Below are positions 43,792 through 51,477 of a stretch of DNA of 52,594 nucleotides, piece by piece; the first letter of the stretch is position 1; each line of letters starts with the position of its first letter. This DNA is from Clostridia bacterium (lineage in GTDB: Bacteria; Bacillota; Clostridia; Oscillospirales; Acutalibacteraceae). The notes under the pieces were generated by a model. It did not search any database. It saw only the letters and a program-made list of their open reading frames with translations, and was not told the DNA's origin. The translations under genes and the position numbers were made by a program. The DNA lies in contig JAGAKX010000055.1 of the NCBI GenBank assembly GCA_017625435.1, positions 1 through 52,594 of the forward strand, written 5' to 3'.

Positions 43792-43820
43792 TTGAATATT
43801 GTCTGTTTATGTGGTAATAT
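43792..43820 (+). promoter_or_regulatory. Promoter of the 283-residue membrane protein gene
   Basis: TTGAAT (43792-43797), 17-base spacer, TAATAT (43815-43820) with a TGG extension. Confidence 0.6.
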
Positions 43821-43838
43821 AAATACGAGGTGATATTT

Positions 43839-44690
43839 ATGAGAAATCTTATAATTACAAGAGAAAAAAGCTTTGTTGCCTGTCTTGCTGTTATGAAGGT
43901 CTATATTGAGGATCCCCTGAACCCCGAGCTTACAATAAACAATACCCCCTGCAGAAAGCTCGGCACACTTAAAAACGGCGAGCAGAAGAGCTTTCCCATT
44001 GAGGACACCGCCGCAAGAGTGTTCGTTATTGCAGATAAGCTTTCAAAGAGCTTCTGCAATGAATTCTTTGACGTGCCTGCAGGAACCTTCGATGTAGCCA
44101 TAAAGGGAAAGAATCACTATAATGTATTTGCAGGAAATCCCTTCCGATTTGAAGGTGTTGACAATGAAGAGGTTCTTGCCAACAGAAAGAAGACAAGAAG
44201 AAAAAGCTACATTCTTATGGCAATTATTATGCCCATTGCTCTGATAATAGGCTTCTGCTTAGGATATTTCGGTGTTGGTTCCGGAGAAGAATCCCCCGAA
44301 ACCTTCTCGAGAGAGGGAATGTCCATTACCCTTACAAGTGATTTTATGTACGTTCCTCAGGAGGGCTATACCGCCTGCTACGGAAATGCACAGTATTCCG
44401 TTCTTGCAATAAAAGAGGAATTTTCGCTGTTCCCCGAAAAAATCACGCTTGATGAATATGCAGGTCTTGTGCTGGCTGAATCCCCCGATATAGAGGTTCT
44501 TGATTACGAGGGGCTTAAGTGCTTTGAATATGCCGCAGACGGCTCAGACGGAACGGAGTACTGCTATTTTGCCACCGTTTTCGAGACGGATGATGCCTTC
44601 TGGCTTATTCAGTTTGCAACCGAAACGGAAAAATATGAGGAAGCCCTGCCGTCCTTTATTGAATGGGCAAAGACAATAACCTTTGAATAA
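43839..44690 (+). CDS. Single-pass membrane protein of unknown function
   Basis: A 283-residue protein not assigned to a family. The N-terminal domain (about 1-115) is soluble and presumably cytoplasmic. A basic stretch (NRKKTRRKSY) precedes one transmembrane helix (about 130-150; MAIIMPIALIIGFCLGYFG). The C-terminal domain (about 155-283) is then outside and contains MSITLTSDFMYVPQEGY and an IQFATETEKYEEALPSFIEWAKTI ending, shown here only by its first words. AGGTGAT supports the ATG at 43839; a GTG nine bases upstream extends the frame. It has its own promoter and terminator. Confidence 0.7.
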   Translation: MRNLIITREKSFVACLAVMKVYIEDPLNPELTINNTPCRKLGTLKNGEQKSFPIEDTAARVFVIADKLSKSFCNEFFDVPAGTFDVAIKGKNHYNVFAGNPFRFEGVDNEEVLANRKKTRRKSYILMAIIMPIALIIGFCLGYFGVGSGEESPETFSREGMSITLTSDFMYVPQEGYTACYGNAQYSVLAIKEEFSLFPEKITLDEYAGLVLAESPDIEVLDYEGLKCFEYAADGSDGTEYCYFATVFETDDAFWLIQFATETEKYEEALPSFIEWAKTITFE

Positions 44691-44696
44691 AACTTC

Positions 44697-44728
44697 TGCT
44701 GTCTGTTTTGTGCAGACAGCATTTTTTT
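44697..44728 (+). terminator. Intrinsic terminator
   Basis: TGCTGTCTG (44697-44705) / CAGACAGCA (44713-44721), then seven T residues. Confidence 0.88.
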
Positions 44729-44757
44729 GTAAAAATGTAGATTTTTGCTTTTTTCTG

Positions 44758-44766
44758 TGCTATACT
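44758..44766 (+). promoter_or_regulatory. Extended -10 promoter of the DUF3737 gene
   Basis: TGC-TATACT at 44758-44766, about 30 bases upstream of the ATG; no clear -35. Confidence 0.45.
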
Positions 44767-44796
44767 GAAACATATTTTTAACGGAGAGAAAATAAG

Positions 44797-45627
44797 ATGA
44801 CTGTTATTGAAAACAAAACCTTTGATGAAGAAAGAGCGCTTTACGGCTCAGATTCCGTAAAAGCCGTAAGCTGCCGCTTTGACGGTCCCCGTGACGGGGA
44901 GAGTGCATTTAAGGAAAGCAGAAAAATTGAAACGGAAGGCTGTTATTTCAATCTCAGATACCCCTTCTGGCACACTCATACTCTGAGAATTACAGACTGT
45001 GAGATGACCTCCCTTTGCAGAGCTGCTTTGTGGTACAGCGATAATATCACCATCGAAAACACAAAGCTTCACGGCATAAAGGCATTAAGGGAATGTGACT
45101 GTGTAAGAATCAGAAATTCCGGTATTATTTCTCCCGAATTCGGCTGGTTCTCAAAGAATATCATAATGAATAACACCTGCGCCGAGGGCGAATATTTTAT
45201 GCTCAGAGCCGAAAATCTCACCTTCACGGATGTGACCCTTCACGGAAAATATTCCTTCCAGTACATTAAAAACTGCACCTTTGAAAACTGCAATTTTGAC
45301 ACCAAGGATGCCTTCTGGCACGCAGAAAATGTGGTTGTTAAGAATTCTGTGGTAAAGGGTGAATATCTTGCCTGGTATGCAAAGAATATCTCCTTTATCG
45401 ACTGTAAGATTTCGGGCACGCAGCCTCTTTGCTATTGCGAAAATCTTAAAATGATAAACTGCACAATGGAAGAAGCTGACCTGTCTTTTGAAAAAAGTGC
45501 GGTTGAAGCAGAAATTACCACCCCTGTTGTCAGTATCAAAAATCCCAAATCCGGATACATAAAAGTACCCTCTTACGGGGAGCTTATTCTTACGGAAGAT
45601 ACAACCTGTGAAATAATAACAGAATAA
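44797..45627 (+). CDS. DUF3737 family protein (beta-helix-like)
   Basis: A 276-residue protein of the DUF3737 family. It is made of short repeats of about 20 residues with regularly spaced aromatic and Asn/Cys positions (LRYPFWHTHTLRITDCEM, ALWYSDNITIENTKL, FGWFSKNIIMNNTC), the pattern of a right-handed beta-helix. No signal peptide is present. The biological role of the family is unknown. GGAGAG precedes the ATG, and a near-perfect terminator follows. Confidence 0.88.
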   Translation: MTVIENKTFDEERALYGSDSVKAVSCRFDGPRDGESAFKESRKIETEGCYFNLRYPFWHTHTLRITDCEMTSLCRAALWYSDNITIENTKLHGIKALRECDCVRIRNSGIISPEFGWFSKNIIMNNTCAEGEYFMLRAENLTFTDVTLHGKYSFQYIKNCTFENCNFDTKDAFWHAENVVVKNSVVKGEYLAWYAKNISFIDCKISGTQPLCYCENLKMINCTMEEADLSFEKSAVEAEITTPVVSIKNPKSGYIKVPSYGELILTEDTTCEIITE

Positions 45628-45628
45628 A

Positions 45629-45663
45629 AAATGCCTGCATTCCGAAGAATGCGGGCATTTTTA
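45629..45663 (+). terminator. Intrinsic terminator after the DUF3737 gene
   Basis: AAATGCCTGCATTC (45629-45642), CGAA loop, GAATGCGGGCATTT (45647-45660), then TT. Confidence 0.85.
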
Positions 45664-45707
45664 TGCTTTCGGACAGGTGTGCATTAACGTTGGCGGACAA
45701 AAGTGCG

Positions 45708-45803
45708 GTAGGGGCGGGGTTGCCCCGCCCGTATCCTTCTGCAATCAGCTTTTTGTGAAGTAAACTGCAGAAGAAAAAACGGGAGGGGAGACCCCTCCCC
45801 TAC
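45708..45803. mobile_element. Palindrome-ended miniature element with divergent core
   Basis: Palindromes 45708-45731 and 45780-45803 resemble the other elements, but the core differs: it contains CCTTCTGCA and its near complement TGCAGAAG, giving an internal inverted repeat. Confidence 0.65.
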
Positions 45804-45824
45804 GATTATACAGAAAAATTGAAA

Positions 45825-46013
45825 TTATGCTTCCGAATCGTTTATTTCAAGGACAACGTATTTTTTGCCGTCCTTTATTGCCACGTTCATTTTTTCAAAG
45901 CAGACGTAGGTTTTTTCAAGCTCGTTATACATTTTTGTGATGTCGGCTCCCTCTGCTTCAAAATATAAAAGCATAGAGCTGTCTTTGTTTTCAGAAAAAG
46001 CGGGAATAAGCAT
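45825..46013 (-). CDS. Small protein of unknown function downstream of the MATE gene
   Basis: A 62-residue acidic soluble protein (MLIPAFSENKDSSMLLYFEA at the start, YVVLEINDSE near the end). I do not recognise a family. AAGGAG lies at a good distance from the ATG, and it starts 12 bases after the MATE stop codon, so it is probably the last gene of that operon. A fold of two beta strands and a helix pair is plausible but not demonstrated. Confidence 0.6.
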   Translation of the reverse strand: MLIPAFSENKDSSMLLYFEAEGADITKMYNELEKTYVCFEKMNVAIKDGKKYVVLEINDSEA

Positions 46014-46025
46014 AAAATCTCTCCT

Positions 46026-47411
46026 TTAAATAAGTGTTCTTACCCAGACCTTTTTGAGCACAAGGGTAAGGCCTAAAACCACCTTTACAATGTTTATAGC
46101 CTGAACAATGGGGAAGACCCAATAGATTGAAAGGCCAAGGTAATAAAGAAGGAAGGCACAGGGAACGGACAGCACCCATAATGCACCCGAGTCAAAAAGG
46201 AAGGTGATAAATGTCTTACCTCCCGAGCGCAGGGTAAAGTATGCGGCATTTGCAATGGAATCCATCCACATAACACAGGAGAACACTCTTATAAAGTACA
46301 CCGCGAGCTCCTTTGCCGCCGGGTCTGTTTCGGAGTAAAGGGAGGGGATAAGCGAGCCTACCGTAAAAAGAAGTATTCCCATAACAATACTTAATAGAAG
46401 TGAAAATACAATAAGCTTGTTTACGGCATCAACTGCCTCCTTGTGCTTTTCTGCACCCAGGAGCTTTCCTGCAATAATACCGATTGAGGAGCCCATGGAA
46501 AGAAAGGCAATCATAAAGAGGTTATTTATTGTACTTGCAATGCTGTAGCCTGCCACAACCATAGGTCCGTGAAGGGAATATGCAACGGAAAGCAGTGACA
46601 TACCCGTTGACCATAAAACCTCGTTGCAGAAAATGGGAAGGGCCTTCTTTGTGACTGAAACTGTGAGGTCCTTCGGCACTCTGAAGCTGTCAAAGAGATA
46701 TCTTACGTAGGGGAATTTTGTTTTTCTGTTGTGTACGGCATAAGCAATAAGAATAATGCACTCAACGTAACGGGAAAGCACCGTTGCAACAGCCGCACCC
46801 TTTACGCCTGCAATTGCGTGAAGACCTAACTTATCAAAAATAAGAAGATAGTTGAAAACGCAGTTTACCACAACTGCAATAAGTCCCGTCATCATAGGTG
46901 TAAAGGTATCGCCCGTCTCACGAAGAGTACCTGCAAAGGCGTTTGCAATTGCAAAGGGCAGAAGACCTATAAGAATAATCATAAGGTATTCTTTTGCATA
47001 GCCCATTGTTGCGGCTATGTCAACACCGTCTCCGTTTTCGTGGAGGAAAAGGGAAATAAGATTTTCGTTGAATAAAAGGAAAATCCCGAGCCCTATCAGG
47101 AAAAGCACAATGCAGATATAAATTTTATATCTGAGCGTATGCCTTATTCCGTCGTTATCCTTCTTGCCGTAAAACTGTGCGGTAAAAATACCCACACCGC
47201 TTATTGCTCCGAAAACGGCAAGGTTAAAAATAAAAACAAGCTGATTAACAACGGAAACGCCCGTCATCTGTTCGGTGCCTACAGAGCCCACCATCAGATT
47301 GTCGAGCATATTTACAAGATTCGTTATGAAGTTCTGCAGCATTATGGGAATTGCCACAGTAAAGGTCATTTTATAAAAAGCCTTATCGCCGATTAATTTT
47401 TTTATGTTCAT
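46026..47411 (-). CDS. MATE family efflux transporter
   Basis: A 461-residue multidrug and toxin extrusion transporter with about 12 transmembrane helices in two MatE repeats (about 12-175 and 235-400). Features are MTFTVAIPIMLQNFITNLVN at the start, TGVSVVNQLVFIFNLAVFG, and the second-half start KKALPIFCNEVLWSTGMSLL. MATE proteins use Na+ or H+ gradients; the substrate here is unknown. CGGAGAT precedes the ATG. It is 24 bases after folA on the same strand and has no promoter-like sequence of its own between, so it may belong to the folate-linked operon. Confidence 0.92.
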   Translation of the reverse strand: MNIKKLIGDKAFYKMTFTVAIPIMLQNFITNLVNMLDNLMVGSVGTEQMTGVSVVNQLVFIFNLAVFGAISGVGIFTAQFYGKKDNDGIRHTLRYKIYICIVLFLIGLGIFLLFNENLISLFLHENGDGVDIAATMGYAKEYLMIILIGLLPFAIANAFAGTLRETGDTFTPMMTGLIAVVVNCVFNYLLIFDKLGLHAIAGVKGAAVATVLSRYVECIILIAYAVHNRKTKFPYVRYLFDSFRVPKDLTVSVTKKALPIFCNEVLWSTGMSLLSVAYSLHGPMVVAGYSIASTINNLFMIAFLSMGSSIGIIAGKLLGAEKHKEAVDAVNKLIVFSLLLSIVMGILLFTVGSLIPSLYSETDPAAKELAVYFIRVFSCVMWMDSIANAAYFTLRSGGKTFITFLFDSGALWVLSVPCAFLLYYLGLSIYWVFPIVQAINIVKVVLGLTLVLKKVWVRTLI

Positions 47412-47435
47412 TTTATCTCCGAAATCCGAATTAAA

Positions 47436-47912
47436 TTACATTTTGCTGTAAAGTATGTGCTTATATTTGAGTCCGTTTTCTTCGCCCTCGTCAAGGATTT
47501 CGCTTTTCCACTCGGTTAAATCTATTTCGGGAAAATAAACGTCCGCATCCTTGTCCTCAAATTCCACCTCGGTTATATAAAGCTTATGGGCTATGGGGAA
47601 ATATGCCTTATAGATGCTGGCTCCACCGATGATGAAAACTTCCTCTGTTTCGCTCTCCTTGAGAGCTGCTTCGATATCGGTCACAACCGTCGCGCCGGGA
47701 GCATCAAAGTCCTTGTCGGAGGAAATCACGATATTTTTTCTGCCGGGAAGAGCCTTGGGAAGAGACTGAAAGGTCTTTCTGCCCATAATTATGCTTTTGC
47801 CCATAGTGGTTGCCTTAAAAAACTTAAGGTCAGAGGGGAGATACCATAAAAGGTCGTTGTTTTTGCCTATTTCGTTATTTGTGCCCTTGGCAACGATCAT
47901 TGAAACTGTCAT
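47436..47912 (-). CDS. folA: Dihydrofolate reductase
   Basis: A 158-residue enzyme reducing dihydrofolate to tetrahydrofolate with NADPH, the trimethoprim target. It has the N-terminal strand and Met20-loop region SMIVAKGTNNEIGKNNDLLW, catalytic Asp in LPSDLKFFK (about residue 28), the NADPH motif MGRKTFQSLPKALPGRKNIV and IGGASIYKAYFP. AAGGTGAA precedes the ATG. It starts eight bases after thyA, the usual functional partner, since thymidylate synthase produces its substrate. Confidence 0.95.
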   Translation of the reverse strand: MTVSMIVAKGTNNEIGKNNDLLWYLPSDLKFFKATTMGKSIIMGRKTFQSLPKALPGRKNIVISSDKDFDAPGATVVTDIEAALKESETEEVFIIGGASIYKAYFPIAHKLYITEVEFEDKDADVYFPEIDLTEWKSEILDEGEENGLKYKHILYSKM

Positions 47913-47920
47913 AATTCACC

Positions 47921-48823
47921 TTACTGGGCAATGGGGAAGGATATCTTTCCCATGTGCTGATAATCTGTTAATTTAATGTCGAGTAAATCCTTGGAATTGT
48001 CAAATTCGAAGAAGTCCTTTACCTCGGGATTGAGCCATAATTTCGGGGCAGGGAAAGAGCCGTTTTCATCGAATCTCTTAATCTGCTCCTTAATTCCCTC
48101 AATCTGATTTACGTAAATGTGGGCATCCTTAATACTCCAGTCAAGAGTGCCGGGCTTCAGTCCCGTTACGTGGCAGAGCATCATAAGAAGAACACTGTAC
48201 TGTGTGACATTGAAGGGAAGTCCGAGAGGAACGTCACAGCTTCTCTGATGCACCCAGGCATTGAGTTTGCCGTCCGTTACATCCCATTCGCTGCTCCATA
48301 CACAGGAGGGGAGCACCGCCGTGTCAAGATAATCGTTCTGATAAAGGGACATTATCATTCTTCTGTCGCGGGGGTTGTTCTTGAGGGTATCAATAAGCTT
48401 CTCGGTAAGCCCGAATTTATTTACAATCCAGCCGTAAGCGGTGCCTATTGTGTGTGCCCACTCCTTGCCGAATTCCTTTTTTATCTCTTTTTTGACTAAA
48501 TTGCCGTTTCCGTCGGGCACCATCTGTGTGGCAGTCCAGAAGCCGTCCTCGTCAATTTCCCATTCGTCCCATATATGGACGTTTCTTTCCTGAAGCCAGC
48601 GCACATCATTTGACTGTGCCTGATAAAACCACAGCATTTCAAGTACCGCCTGACGGATGAAGAGCTGCTTTGTGGTAAGCACGGGAAATTCCTCACTCAA
48701 ATCAAAATGAAAATGGTGTGAGGGCACCTTTATTGTATCAATGCCCGTTCTGTTCTCAACACGGACACCCTCAGATAATATTCTTTTGCATAAATCAAGA
48801 TAATCCTTGTCCCATTTAGACAT
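47921..48823 (-). CDS. thyA: Thymidylate synthase (ThyA type, divergent)
   Basis: A 300-residue enzyme converting dUMP and methylene-THF to dTMP and DHF. N-terminal RVENRTGIDT and FPVLTTKQLF, the Arg pair in NPRDRRMIMSL, the nucleophile in AVLPSCVWSSEWDV (Cys174), HQRSCDVPLGLPFNVTQYS and DAHIYVNQIEGI are all in order. The residues after the nucleophile are Val-Trp rather than the usual His (PCH). AAGGAG precedes the ATG. It lies 12 bases after an amidohydrolase gene and eight before folA. Confidence 0.93.
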   Translation of the reverse strand: MSKWDKDYLDLCKRILSEGVRVENRTGIDTIKVPSHHFHFDLSEEFPVLTTKQLFIRQAVLEMLWFYQAQSNDVRWLQERNVHIWDEWEIDEDGFWTATQMVPDGNGNLVKKEIKKEFGKEWAHTIGTAYGWIVNKFGLTEKLIDTLKNNPRDRRMIMSLYQNDYLDTAVLPSCVWSSEWDVTDGKLNAWVHQRSCDVPLGLPFNVTQYSVLLMMLCHVTGLKPGTLDWSIKDAHIYVNQIEGIKEQIKRFDENGSFPAPKLWLNPEVKDFFEFDNSKDLLDIKLTDYQHMGKISFPIAQ

Positions 48824-48835
48824 AGCTCTCTCTCC

Positions 48836-49627
48836 TTAAACAGAAAAGCCGAGAAGCCTCTCTGCGTTTTTGTATGCTATCTTTTCCCGGATATCGTCGG
48901 AAATATTCATTTTCATAAGGTTTTCTCTTTCGGTTGTCGGGGAGCCCAGCGGGAAGTCACTTGCAAAAAGTACCCGGTCTTCGCCGAAGGCAGAAACCAG
49001 CTCTGCTCCCTTACTGAGGCTTATCCTGTCAAAGGAGCTGGAAATATCAACGAAGCAGTTTTCCATATCGGAAAGCTGTTTTACACCTTCATCGGGCATT
49101 GACCATCCGCCGAAATGTGCGGCAATCGTCACAAGACGGGGAAAATCCTTCATAACTCTTCTTAGTCTTTCGGGGTGTGAGTATGAATATCTGTAATCTC
49201 CCGAATGTACCATAAGAGGTATTTTTCCCTCGATTATTTCATAAACGGGATACATACGTGGGTCGTCGATATTAAAAAGCTGAGTATCGGGATGAAGCTT
49301 TATGCCGTGAAGCCCCATATTCATAAGCCTTTCGGTCTCGGCTTCAATATTCTCCATACCTGCGTGAATAGTGCCGAAGCAGTAAAATTCCTTATGCTCC
49401 TTCTGCATTTCAGATGCGAAATCATTTATGTGTGATACCCCCGAGGGCTTTACAGCAACGGGAAGCACAACGCTTAAGACAATTCCGTTTTCCCCCGAAA
49501 CCTCAAGAAGTCTTCCTGCGGTGCCTACGTTTTCAGCCTTCATAGAATAAAAATTCTCTATGCTCTCGGTTGCCTTTTTTGCAATAGCATCGGGGTAAAT
49601 ATGCGTGTGGAAATCTATCAGCTTCAT
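48836..49627 (-). CDS. Amidohydrolase-family protein (metal-dependent hydrolase, Amidohydro_2 type)
   Basis: A 263-residue TIM-barrel hydrolase. Metal-site features are DFHTHIYP at the start (HxH), GIKLHPD, MVHSGDYRYSY (His), AAHFGG (His) and FASDFPLG (Asp). The substrate is unknown; decarboxylases and lactonases share this fold. The ATG overlaps the metI stop (TAATG), so it is translationally coupled to a methionine transporter gene. It precedes thyA by 12 bases. That context hints at a role near methionine or one-carbon metabolism, which is inference only. Confidence 0.82.
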   Translation of the reverse strand: MKLIDFHTHIYPDAIAKKATESIENFYSMKAENVGTAGRLLEVSGENGIVLSVVLPVAVKPSGVSHINDFASEMQKEHKEFYCFGTIHAGMENIEAETERLMNMGLHGIKLHPDTQLFNIDDPRMYPVYEIIEGKIPLMVHSGDYRYSYSHPERLRRVMKDFPRLVTIAAHFGGWSMPDEGVKQLSDMENCFVDISSSFDRISLSKGAELVSAFGEDRVLFASDFPLGSPTTERENLMKMNISDDIREKIAYKNAERLLGFSV

Positions 49628-50334
49628 TATTTGTTCTTAAGACGCTTATCAAGCTTTACGGCAAGCTTTGTGCCTGCACTCTGGAAAATCTGTACCATAA
49701 TAACAAGAAGAATTACCGCAAGAAGCATTACAACGTACTTGTAGCGGTAGTAGCCGTAGTTGATTGCAATTTTACCGAGACCGCCGCCGCCGATGATACC
49801 GCTCATTGCGGAGTAGCCTAAAATTGTGGTGATTGCAATTGTGAAGTTGGAAATAAGAGAGGGTACGCTTTCGGGAATCATAACCTTTCTTATAATGTCA
49901 AAGGGGGAAGCACCCATGCTCTGGGCTGCTTCTATGATATTGGGATTGACCTCTCTTAAGGAGCTTTCCACAAGACGGGCTACAAAGGGGAAGGCGGCAA
50001 TAACAAGGGGAACAATTGATGCTACCGTACCGATAGTGGTGCCCACAATAAGACGGGCAATGGGGAACGCCATAATCATAAGAATAAGGAAGGGCACGGA
50101 GCGAAGAAGATTTATGATTATATTAAGTGTGCTCATAACGGCTTTGGGAAGGGGCATAACACCGCCCTTGTCACCCGTAACGAGAAGCACGCCCAGAGGA
50201 AGACCTATTACAATTGCAAGGGCAGTTGACACTACCGTTACATAAAAGGTTTCCCATATTCCCAAAAGAAATTCGGATTTAACTATTTCAAGAGCAAACT
50301 GCCATGCTTCGGCAGAAAAAATGCTGTCAAACAT
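49627..50334 (-). CDS. metI: Methionine ABC transporter permease
   Basis: A 235-residue inner-membrane subunit of the MetNIQ importer for methionine. It has five to six transmembrane helices. The EAA loop region contacting the ATPase is EAAQSMGASPFDIIRKVMIP. Family sequence YSAMSGIIGGGGLGKIAINY follows. Its ATG overlaps the metN stop (TGATG) by one base, and its stop overlaps the next gene's ATG. Confidence 0.94.
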   Translation of the reverse strand: MFDSIFSAEAWQFALEIVKSEFLLGIWETFYVTVVSTALAIVIGLPLGVLLVTGDKGGVMPLPKAVMSTLNIIINLLRSVPFLILMIMAFPIARLIVGTTIGTVASIVPLVIAAFPFVARLVESSLREVNPNIIEAAQSMGASPFDIIRKVMIPESVPSLISNFTIAITTILGYSAMSGIIGGGGLGKIAINYGYYRYKYVVMLLAVILLVIMVQIFQSAGTKLAVKLDKRLKNK

Positions 50335-51341
50335 CAGTCTGTTACCTCCTCTGCGGTGATATCCTCAATACTGCTGAGATAGGAGAGGGCCTCTCGGAGC
50401 TTCTCCCTTCCTCCCGAAATACCGAGCATCATACTTCCGTAAGCCTTGTCGCCTATGGACTTTGTGGATGCCGCCATAATATTTGCATAGATTCCTTTTT
50501 CAGCCGCCATTGTGGCTATAAGAGGAGTTTTTGCTGCCTGTGCACCGTTGAACACCACACGGATTCTGGGCTCATCGGAGTAAGCTTCCATTGATTTTGT
50601 ATCGTAGCCCTCGGGGAAAACAAGTCTTCTTGCGGCATCGGATTTGGGGGCTGAGAAAATATCGGAAACAAGACCGTCCTCAACCACAACGCCGTCATCA
50701 AGAATTGCTACACGGTTGCAGATTTCCTCAACAACGCTCATCTGATGGGTGATTACGATAACCGTGATGCCCAGCTTTCTGTTGATGTCCTTTATAAGCT
50801 CAAGGATAGAATGTGTTGTCTTGGGGTCAAGAGCACTTGTTGCCTCGTCGCAGAGAAGCACCTTGGGGTTGGTTGCAAGTGCACGTGCAATTGCAATTCT
50901 CTGCTGCTGACCGCCCGAAAGCTGTGCGGGATATGAATTTTCCTTGTCGGGAAGCCCGACTGTTTCAAGAAGCTCCCTTGCTTTCTTTACGGCATCAGCC
51001 TTTTTTACACCTGCAAGCTCAAGAGGGAAGCAGATGTTTTTAAGGCAGGTTCTCTGCATAAGAAGATTGAAGCCCTGGAATATCATCGTGATATCCCTTC
51101 TTTTCTCACGAAGCTGCTTGGGAGAAAGTGACTTCATATCAACTCCGTCAATGGTAACGGTGCCCTCGGTGGGGCGTTCAAGCATATTGATACAGCGCAC
51201 AAGCGTACTCTTGCCTGCACCGCTCATACCTATTATGCCGTAGATATCTCCGTCTTCAATGCTGATGTTGACATTTTTAAGTGCCTGAACCTCGCCGTCC
51301 GAGGTGGTGAATGTCTTTGTAAGATTCTTGATTTCAATCAT
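50334..51341 (-). CDS. metN: Methionine ABC transporter ATP-binding protein
   Basis: A 335-residue ATPase. Walker A is GMSGAGKSTLVRCINMLERP (about 37-56), the signature is LSGGQQQRIAIARALATNP, Walker B is LLCDEATSALDP, and VIVITHQMSVVEEICNRVAI holds the switch His. The C-terminal NIL/ACT-like regulatory domain (about 250-335), which binds methionine and inhibits transport, is present. No strong promoter is visible in the 136 bases between it and metQ, so metQ and metNI may be cotranscribed. Confidence 0.95.
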   Translation of the reverse strand: MIEIKNLTKTFTTSDGEVQALKNVNISIEDGDIYGIIGMSGAGKSTLVRCINMLERPTEGTVTIDGVDMKSLSPKQLREKRRDITMIFQGFNLLMQRTCLKNICFPLELAGVKKADAVKKARELLETVGLPDKENSYPAQLSGGQQQRIAIARALATNPKVLLCDEATSALDPKTTHSILELIKDINRKLGITVIVITHQMSVVEEICNRVAILDDGVVVEDGLVSDIFSAPKSDAARRLVFPEGYDTKSMEAYSDEPRIRVVFNGAQAAKTPLIATMAAEKGIYANIMAASTKSIGDKAYGSMMLGISGGREKLREALSYLSSIEDITAEEVTD

Positions 51342-51440
51342 ATCATTTTCTCCGTACGGGTGTAATTTTTCCGTTCTGATTTTAATATATGAAAGCCACC
51401 CGTTTTTTGCAGGTGGTTTTCATACGGTAAAATCATCATA

Positions 51441-51466
51441 TCCGTCCCTCTTCAAAGAGGGACGGA
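51441..51466. other. Hairpin between metQ and metN
   Basis: Stem TCCGTCCCTC (51441-51450) / GAGGGACGGA (51457-51466) with a six-base loop and no T tract on either side. It may stabilise the metQ message or attenuate read-through into metN, so that the binding protein is made in excess. Confidence 0.55.
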
Positions 51467-51477
51467 AGAATCAGTTC

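Noticed and set aside
45661..45707. Small gene or RNA between the DUF3737 terminator and the next element
   Set aside because: Only about 45 bases with no start, ribosome site or structure.
51392..51420. Hairpin GCCACC...GGTGG after metQ as an intrinsic terminator
   Set aside because: It pairs better on the plus strand, where nothing is transcribed, and on the minus strand it contains a mismatch and lacks a T tract.
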